From positions 1-8,354 of the forward strand of contig DIUJ01000071.1 in the NCBI GenBank assembly GCA_002422315.1: a stretch of DNA of 8,354 nucleotides, given 5' to 3'. The notes below the pieces were generated by a model, which saw nothing but the letters and a program-made list of their open reading frames with translations, was not told where the DNA came from and did no database searches. Source of the stretch: Bacteroidetes bacterium UBA6161 (lineage in GTDB: Bacteria; Bacteroidota; Bacteroidia; NS11-12g; UBA955). Position 1 is the stretch's first letter, and every line of letters starts with the position of its first letter. Position numbers and translations under genes: made by a program. This document shows, one piece after another, positions 1 to 3,621 of the stretch.

Positions 1-14
1 CAACCAACTTCTTA

Positions 15-539
15 TTAATGGCTTAACATAGATAAAAATGGAAACTCAGAATTGTCTCCTGTAAAATATGCTTTTGCACTACTCCACAAATAATCTTGAT
101 CTGAATTAGCCAAATCCCATTTCTTTGAAATTGGATTTTTATGAATATATTCTAACTTTTGATTTAATATTAAATTATTCTGTATTTGAATCCATTTTGG
201 TCGTCTTTCCCAAATCTGATAAATCCTGTCCACTTGATTTGATTTATAACTTAACAATTCATTTTGTAAATTATTCTGGATCATATTCTGGATTATCTTT
301 TGGGAAGTGTATTTGTTAAAATTTCTTTGAAACGAGGTTTTGTCTGATGATAATAGTTCTAATAATAAATGTATATGATTAGGCATAATGACAAAGCCAT
401 ACAAATTAATTTTACCTTCCTTCACATTATATTCTAATGCATTAGTTATTATCTTTTTATTATCCTCGTTTATCAGTAATTTTTGCCAATTATTCACAGT
501 AGAGGTATAGAAAAAGATGTTACTGTAACTAACTAACAT
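15..539 (-). CDS. REP-associated tyrosine transposase (RAYT), Y1/HUH family
   Basis: The 174-residue product resembles the single-domain Y1 (IS200-like) transposases called RAYTs, which nick and rejoin single-stranded DNA at short palindromic (REP) hairpins. The HUH metal-binding motif is at H55-I56-H57 within MPNHIHLLLEL. The candidate nucleophile is Y131 in EYIHKNP, followed by the family-typical tail with W141, a DYLWSSA-like segment and a short C-terminus. The length fits a complete protein. I chose the ATG at 537-539 because the family begins near here (an N-terminal aromatic FFYTSTVNNWQ strand). The frame stays open a further 64 codons, but those codons translate repeat DNA. No tnpB or second transposase gene is nearby, so this is not a complete IS605-type element. 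The start codon lies directly against a palindromic repeat block, the layout expected of a RAYT with its REP sequences. No clear TAnnTTTG promoter is visible upstream. Family assignment is firm; activity is inferred. Confidence 0.9.
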   Translation of the reverse strand: MLVSYSNIFFYTSTVNNWQKLLINEDNKKIITNALEYNVKEGKINLYGFVIMPNHIHLLLELLSSDKTSFQRNFNKYTSQKIIQNMIQNNLQNELLSYKSNQVDRIYQIWERRPKWIQIQNNLILNQKLEYIHKNPISKKWDLANSDQDYLWSSAKAYFTGDNSEFPFLSMLSH

Positions 540-575
540 TGGATTGACTATGGTGGATGGTAAGTGGCTCCTCGG

Positions 576-621
576 ATGGTTGGTGGTCCGCCAATAAATT
601 GGGGACAGGTCCACCAACCAT
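576..621. repeat. Nested hairpin module, copy 1 (block A)
   Basis: The outer arms ATGGTTGGTGG (576-586) and CCACCAACCAT (611-621) pair perfectly over 11 bp. Inside them CCAAT-AA-ATTGG (591-602) makes a second hairpin, and TCC/GGA can join the two with a bulged G. CTCGG stands directly 5' (571-575) and GGGAA directly 3'. This resembles the hairpins RAYT enzymes act on, but recognition is only inferred from proximity. Confidence 0.85.
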
Positions 622-710
622 GGGAATAATCTCGTTTCTTTCCTTTGGGGTGTTGTCAAATACCAACCATGGGAATGATTTTTTATCTCGGATGGTTGGT
701 GGCTCCTCGG

Positions 711-735
711 ATGGTTGGTGGCAAACACCAACCAT
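711..735. repeat. Short hairpin module (block A)
   Basis: ATGGTTGGTG (711-720) and CACCAACCAT (726-735) form a perfect 10-bp stem with a five-base loop GCAAA. It uses the same left arm and the same 5' CTCGG as the long hairpin, but a different, shorter interior. Degenerate versions with the GGTGGCAAACACC core recur at 876-888 and at about 1828-1840. Confidence 0.85.
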
Positions 736-748
736 GGGAAGAAAACCT

Positions 749-832
749 AGGGCTATGAATATTTTCTCGCTGGAGAAATATAATCCCCGGGTTAAAACCC
801 AGGGCTATGAATATTTTCTCTCTAGAGAAATG
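749..832. repeat. 52-bp tandem module in block A
   Basis: AGGGCTATGAATATTTTCTC begins at 749 and again at 801, so the period is 52 bp. Each unit contains a TTTCTC/GAGAAA hairpin. The junction carries CCCCGGGTTAAAACCCAGGG (786-805), a stem with a two-base loop and one C-A mismatch. The second copy is truncated after the GAGAAA arm. In its loop, CTCTCTAGAG replaces CTCGCTGGAG and lengthens the stem by one pair. Confidence 0.8.
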
Positions 833-903
833 GGTGTTTTACTATTGTTTGGTGGTTGGTTGCTCCTCGGATGGCGGTGGCAAACACCATGGGTAAAAAA
901 CCT

Positions 904-957
904 GTTAGGTATTCGGCTTCACTTATACTCGGTCTTCGGCTTTGCTCAGACAGCGAG
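904..957. repeat. TTCGGCTTC end module, block A
   Basis: The segment starting GTTAGGTATTCGGCTTC matches block B (1856-1909) closely. It is the last shared module of block A. Past about 957 the two blocks can no longer be aligned by eye. It contains two spaced copies of a TTCGGCTT word. Confidence 0.7.
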
Positions 958-1025
958 GGTGCGTGAGGTTTTTCCTAGGGTAAGTATTTCTTATCAACCT
1001 TAGGGGGAAGCAATTAGTGAATATC

Positions 1026-1421
1026 TTATTGCTGAGAGGCAGGTGCACAAGTTTGGAAAATCCCTTGGAATATATCTTGGAATCTTTTTACTTTTTCTAC
1101 ATCCGCAGTATATTCTCCTTCAAAACGAACATTAATTTCTTGCATCTCAACATTTAATGGTGCATTCAACTCTTCCATTTGTTCTCTTGTTATTTCGTTT
1201 GCTTTCCATTTGTCAAAATTTGCTCTAGATTGGCATGCTAACTCTCCCATACGCTTAGCATCTGCTTCCAATATATCTACCTTTGTAGAACTGTTATTCT
1301 CTGTAGTATTCTCTATAGAAGTGTTTTCTGTTGATTCTTGATTTTCGGATTGTTTGCTGCTGCATGAAGCTACTGTAAGAGCCAAAGCTATAAGTACTGC
1401 AGCGGTTTTTAAGGTTTTCAT
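1026..1421 (-). CDS. Small predicted lipoprotein of unknown function
   Basis: The 131-residue product has a short basic N-terminus (K2, K5), a hydrophobic stretch (residues 7-17) and the lipobox V-A-S-C ending at C20, so it should be lipidated and cut by signal peptidase II, whose gene is in this window (7353-8078). A Ser/Asn/Glu-rich linker (21-47) leads to a compact, charged, mostly helical-looking domain (48-131). Two cysteines, C63 in ELACQSR and C125 in FQTCAP, could form a disulfide in the periplasm. I do not recognise the family. The residues after C20 (SSKQSE) are not strongly acidic, so a surface-export signal is not evident. It is a lone gene enclosed by two direct composite repeat blocks. 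Its upstream region is repeat DNA from block B, which must therefore hold or adjoin its promoter. A -7-like CATGTTTG (minus strand, 1463-1470) matches TAnnTTTG at all but one position, without a clear -33 partner. Confidence 0.85.
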   Translation of the reverse strand: MKTLKTAAVLIALALTVASCSSKQSENQESTENTSIENTTENNSSTKVDILEADAKRMGELACQSRANFDKWKANEITREQMEELNAPLNVEMQEINVRFEGEYTADVEKVKRFQDIFQGIFQTCAPASQQ

Positions 1422-1490
1422 ATGTATTTCTCTAATCGTTTTTTCGGGTGGGTATCAAATACCAAACATGGGTATGATTTTTTATCTCGG

Positions 1491-1536
1491 ATGGTTGGTG
1501 GTCCGCCAATAAATTGGGGACAGGTCCACCAAGCAT
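1491..1536. repeat. Nested hairpin module, copy 2 (block B)
   Basis: It has the same architecture as the copy at 576-621: left arm ATGGTTGGTGG (1491-1501), the CCAATAAATTGG inner hairpin and right arm CCACCAAGCAT (1526-1536). A single G at 1533 breaks one pair of the outer stem, and the 3' flank is AGGGTAAA rather than GGGAA, so this copy is decaying. CTCGG precedes it. Confidence 0.85.
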
Positions 1537-1625
1537 AGGGTAAATCCCGTTTCTTTCCTTTGGGTTGTTGTCAAATACCAAACATGGGTATGCTTTTTTA
1601 TCTCGGATGGTTGGTGGCTCCTCGG

Positions 1626-1671
1626 ATGGTTGGTGGTCCGCCAATAAATTGGGGACAGGTCCACCAACCAT
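1626..1671. repeat. Nested hairpin module, copy 3 (block B)
   Basis: It is base-for-base the same as the copy at 576-621 across the 46 bp. The outer arms are at 1626-1636 and 1661-1671, with CTCGG directly 5' and GGGAA directly 3'. Another half unit with the same left arm (1607-1617) stands immediately upstream. Confidence 0.88.
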
Positions 1672-1694
1672 GGGAAGAGTTTCGTTTTCATTGT

Positions 1695-1797
1695 AATCCC
1701 CGGGTTAAAACCCAGGGCTATGAATATTTTCTCGCTGGAGAAATATAATCCCCGGGTTAAAACCTGGGGCTATGAATATCTTCTCGCTGGAGAAATG
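1695..1797. repeat. 52-bp tandem module in block B
   Basis: AATCCCCGGGTTAAAACC begins at 1695 and again at 1747, period 52 bp, followed each time by the GGGCTATGAATAT and TTCTC/GAGAA hairpin part. In the second junction AACCTGGGG replaces AACCCAGGG. This restores a C-G pair at the position mismatched in the other copies, while the neighbouring pair becomes G-T. Confidence 0.8.
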
Positions 1798-1855
1798 GGA
1801 GCTTTACTATTGTTTAGTGGATGCTCGGTGGCAAACACCATGGGTAAAAAAACTT

Positions 1856-1909
1856 GTTAGGTATTCGGCTTCGCTTATACTCGTTTTCGGCTTCGCTCAA
1901 ACAAAGAGA
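1856..1909. repeat. TTCGGCTTC end module, block B
   Basis: It contains two exact copies of TTCGGCTTCGCT (1864-1875 and 1886-1897) at 22-bp spacing, with TATACTCG between. It corresponds to 904-957 in block A, where both copies carry single changes. Confidence 0.75.
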
Positions 1910-1979
1910 GGCGGGGTTTTAACCTATTATTTTCTGCTAGCTTGGAGGCAAAGCTGAACAAAGGCAAGGTATATATGTG

Positions 1980-2489
1980 CTATACTTTTTTTAGTATTTC
2001 TGCGGGCAAGGAAATTTTTACAATTTGACCTAGGCTCTCTAACAAAAGGATATACTCTTTTTTATTTTTGTGTTCTTGTTGTATTTGAGCTTTTAGACCC
2101 TTAAAAATACCGGCTTGTATGTGCACAAATTCGCCTGTTTCAAAAGAATCTATACCCATGCTTTGGAGGTGGTACCCTTTGTCTATAAAATATTGAATTG
2201 TTTTTAATTCCTGGCTTTTAATGTTTGCATTTTGCCCATTGTACCTCACAAAATTTACAACACCGGGAACCTGCAAAACCTTGTCGTGAAGCAACGGATT
2301 ATGGGGTATAAAAATATAGCCTCTAAACAAAGGTTCTTCCACTATTTTTTTCCTATCCGACCATATTTTTAAACTCTTATGAAGTGGTAAATAGCATTCC
2401 CATCCATTTTTTGCAAAAAAATCGGCAACTTTTTTTTCATGTCGCGACCTTACGTAAAGCGCATTCCAAATGGCATATTTTGATAACAC
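1980..2489 (-). CDS. NusG-like transcription antiterminator, UpxY type
   Basis: The 169-residue product is a specialised NusG paralogue. The N-terminal NGN domain (about residues 7-105) opens with WNALYVRSRHEKKV and includes the typical YLPL, WSDRKK, EEPLFRGYIF and PGVVNFVRYNG segments. A short C-terminal KOW-like domain (about 117-165) contains GEFVHIQAGIFKGLKAQI and ends in a Leu/Ile-rich strand. The length is normal for UpxY-like proteins, which bind elongating RNA polymerase and suppress premature termination, usually in a long polysaccharide operon they head. The start is GTG (2487-2489). An in-frame stop lies four codons upstream (2499-2501) and the conserved domain begins at residue 7, leaving no better choice. 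It lies 141 bp downstream of the winged-helix/NTase gene on the same strand. Unusually, nothing but repeat DNA and a lone lipoprotein gene follows it within the window, so its operon is not visible. Confidence 0.9.
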   Translation of the reverse strand: MLSKYAIWNALYVRSRHEKKVADFFAKNGWECYLPLHKSLKIWSDRKKIVEEPLFRGYIFIPHNPLLHDKVLQVPGVVNFVRYNGQNANIKSQELKTIQYFIDKGYHLQSMGIDSFETGEFVHIQAGIFKGLKAQIQQEHKNKKEYILLLESLGQIVKISLPAEILKKV

Positions 2490-2630
2490 TGAATTGCTTT
2501 AAATTATCTGTTTTTTTAAAAAAAACTACTTCAGGTATTTTTACAGCTTCGCCTCCTCAGTCACATAAGCGCTAAGTAGGTTTTTGTTTTTCAATACTTT
2601 ACAAGGTTTTGGAACCTTATAAGATATTGC
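2490..2630. other. Intergenic region upstream of the NusG-like gene
   Basis: It is short and A/T-rich. A T7A8 tract (2511-2525) stands 22 bp upstream of the GTG start and could bend DNA or act as an upstream element. No TAnnTTTG match is seen on the minus strand, so the gene may be transcribed from the promoter of the upstream gene or from a promoter I cannot recognise. Confidence 0.5.
2603..2618 (-). terminator. Weak terminator-like hairpin after the wHTH/NTase gene
   Basis: AAGGTT (2603-2608) pairs with AACCTT (2613-2618) around a four-base loop, 12 bp beyond the stop codon at 2631. On the minus strand it is followed by GTAAAG rather than a U-run, so termination is doubtful. It may be a processing or pausing hairpin. 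Confidence 0.3.
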
Positions 2631-3167
2631 TTATTTTTCTCTTTCCCACAACAAAAGAAATTCTTTTTTCTCTTGTATGGTATAGCTCTTTGTAAATTGT
2701 TCAAAAGTTACCACTTCGTAAACAATTTTTCTGTTAATCTTCTTCTCCGCTTTTTGCACTAAATCTTCCAAAAAAGGCATATCAACCGAACCTACAAGCA
2801 AAATATCTATTTCGCCACCATCTATACCTCTTGCGAAGGTGCCACGCAAATAGGTGTATTCTATATTGCCAAGTCTTTGAATAATGCTTTCTATAATTTT
2901 GTCCAAGCCTACAAATTTTACAATAATGCTATGAATATCTGTAAACAAGGGGTGCTTGGTATTGGCTTTGAATATTTTTTTGTTTCCTTGGCTAAAGGAT
3001 TGCAGCATACCCGCATCTTCAAACCTATTTAATTCTAACCTAATCCCATTAGTAGATTCACCAAACTCTTCTTCCAGGCTACGCAAATATGCAGTAGTAT
3101 TGCTGTTTAAGAAAAACTTTAACAGCAGCTTAAGCCTAGTTTTAGAAGAAATAAGGGTATCTATCAT
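2631..3167 (-). CDS. Winged-helix regulator fused to a nucleotidyltransferase-like domain
   Basis: The product is 178 residues. Residues 8-75 look like a winged helix (SKTRLKLLLKFFLN, a recognition-type helix around STNGIRLELNRFEDAG, then a wing with GNKKIFKANTKHPLF). Residues 93-165 resemble a minimal nucleotidyltransferase fold with G109-T110 followed by E119-I120-D121 (GEIDILLVG), where active enzymes usually have D-x-D. Related proteins in Bacteroidetes are commonly encoded beside UpxY/NusG-like genes at the start of polysaccharide loci, which agrees with the neighbour at 1980-2489. A role in regulating that locus is likely. Whether the NTase-like domain transfers nucleotides or only senses a ligand is unknown, and the E for D replacement weakens an enzymatic reading. 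The ATG at 3165-3167 lies about 10 bp after the predicted transcription start, and a complete Bacteroidetes promoter precedes it (3184-3214). Confidence 0.8.
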   Translation of the reverse strand: MIDTLISSKTRLKLLLKFFLNSNTTAYLRSLEEEFGESTNGIRLELNRFEDAGMLQSFSQGNKKIFKANTKHPLFTDIHSIIVKFVGLDKIIESIIQRLGNIEYTYLRGTFARGIDGGEIDILLVGSVDMPFLEDLVQKAEKKINRKIVYEVVTFEQFTKSYTIQEKKEFLLLWEREK

Positions 3168-3183
3168 GAAGCTAATTGAGCAA

Positions 3184-3214
3184 CAAAATTACTCATTATT
3201 AAAAAAAAAGCAAA
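3184..3214 (-). promoter_or_regulatory. Bacteroidetes-type promoter of the wHTH/NTase gene
   Basis: On the minus strand TTTG (3214-3211), a 19-base spacer and TAATTTTG (3191-3184) match the Bacteroidetes sigma consensus TTTG / TAnnTTTG with standard spacing. Transcription would start near 3177, giving a very short leader of about 10 bases. Confidence 0.7.
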
Positions 3215-3358
3215 TATTTTTTTATTTCCTTTCAAAATGTCAAATAAGAAGCAAAAGCAAATGCGCTCCTTTGATACACCAGCTTGAGGCTAGCACTCAG
3301 GATAACACTAAAAGAATAGCATTTTAAGCCAATTAGCTTTAAAACCCCTAAACAAGTT

Positions 3359-3386
3359 GCGTATATAATTTAACCCCAAAATACGC
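3359..3386. repeat. Spaced inverted repeat GCGTAT/ATACGC
   Basis: GCGTAT (3359-3364) and ATACGC (3381-3386) are exact inverted copies with a 16-bp A/T-rich spacer. It lies between the two divergent promoters, so an operator is conceivable, but six-base arms can arise by chance. Confidence 0.3.
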
Positions 3387-3417
3387 ATTATCTTATTTTG
3401 CCCCTTGGGAGCTGAGG

Positions 3418-3508
3418 ATCCTGACAAAATCTTTGATTTTCGACAAGGTTTCAGGTCTTACGACTCCGATAGTCGTATAAGACTCATAGGAGGTTAATCC
3501 TGACAAAA
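3418..3508. repeat. Repeat-like element: palindrome between 12-bp direct repeats
   Basis: ATCCTGACAAAA occurs at 3418-3429 and again at 3497-3508. Between them is AAAATC-TTT-GATTTT (3427-3441) and a longer imperfect palindrome: GTCTTACGACT (3455-3465), a five-base loop and AGTCGTATAAGAC (3471-3483), perfect except for two extra bases in the right arm. No open frame is present. The structure looks like a small intergenic repeat unit, but only one copy is in the window. Confidence 0.5.
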
Positions 3509-3536
3509 AATTGAACAAAAAGCAATTTTTTCTTCA

Positions 3537-3566
3537 ATTCAGCATTAGAGTTTTCTAATGCTGAAT
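3537..3566. promoter_or_regulatory. Perfect 13-bp-stem hairpin upstream of ileS
   Basis: ATTCAGCATTAGA (3537-3549) and TCTAATGCTGAAT (3554-3566) are exact inverted copies around GTTT. No U-run follows on either strand and no plus-strand gene precedes it, so it is not an ordinary terminator. Its right arm covers the place where the -33 element of the ileS promoter should be, which suggests a dyad operator. The function is inferred from position only. An A/T-only inverted repeat (AAAAAATT 3505-3512 with AATTTTTT 3524-3531) stands just before it. Confidence 0.55.
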
Positions 3567-3586
3567 GTGGGTTAAAAAAAATGGGT

Positions 3587-3594
3587 TACTTTTG
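3587..3594 (+). promoter_or_regulatory. -7 element of the ileS operon promoter
   Basis: TACTTTTG is an exact match to the Bacteroidetes TAnnTTTG element, placed 27 bp upstream of the ileS ATG, so transcription would begin near 3600. No TTG is found 17-23 bp upstream. That position is occupied by the right arm of the hairpin at 3537-3566, so the promoter may be weak or dependent on an activator. Confidence 0.65.
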
Positions 3595-3621
3595 CACACT
3601 TATTTATAAAAAGCTCTCCAC

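Larger units (their letters stand above)
541..985. repeat. Composite palindromic repeat block A
   Basis: This gene-free stretch between the RAYT and the lipoprotein gene is a mosaic of inverted repeats. In order it holds a degenerate GGTGG module, the long hairpin at 576-621, a C/T-rich spacer, the TACCAACCATGGG half-site near 661, two CTCGGATGGTTGGTGG units (687-702 and 706-721), the hairpin at 711-735, a 52-bp tandem unit (749-832), a degenerate unit at 866-893 and the TTCGGCTTC module (904-957). The same modules occur in the same order in block B. It looks more G+C-rich than the neighbouring genes. Open frames of 60-150 codons cross it on both strands, but they follow the repeat and resemble no protein. 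The last ~40 bases before the lipoprotein stop codon show nothing recognisable. Outer edges are approximate. Confidence 0.85.
1443..1925. repeat. Composite palindromic repeat block B
   Basis: This gene-free stretch between the lipoprotein gene and the NusG-like gene is the counterpart of block A, in the same orientation. It starts with an extra TCAAATACCAAACATGGG unit plus the long hairpin (1491-1536). It then repeats the spacer, the TACCAAACATGGG half-site, two CTCGGATGGTTGGTGG units, another long hairpin (1626-1671), the 52-bp tandem unit (1695-1797), a GGTGGCAAACACC core near 1828-1840 and the TTCGGCTTC module (1856-1909). It differs from A mainly by keeping the long hairpin where A has the short one, and by a deletion in the degenerate unit. 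The remaining bases up to the NusG-like stop codon show nothing recognisable. Edges are approximate. Confidence 0.85.

Noticed and set aside
15..985. A complete IS200/IS605 insertion sequence
   Set aside because: There is no tnpB and the hairpins recur in arrays beyond the transposase. The protein fits the RAYT type rather than a self-mobile element with single left and right ends.
557..1003. A 148-codon plus-strand open frame over block A, and similar frames at 529-735, 1432-1671, 1560-1748 and 1772-1957
   Set aside because: They translate the palindromic repeats (recurring VGG, TNHP and HQPSE words), appear on both strands, and show no protein-like domain or start signal.
541..1925. Regular short repeats suggesting a CRISPR array
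   Set aside because: Units are of unequal length, are themselves reshuffled palindromes, and the segments between them are repeated too, so there are no unique spacers. No cas gene is present.
3505..3566. Two hairpins upstream of ileS as rho-independent terminators or a riboswitch/T-box
   Set aside because: No plus-strand gene ends nearby, no U-run follows the strong stem, and both lie upstream of the predicted transcription start, so they would not be in the ileS leader.
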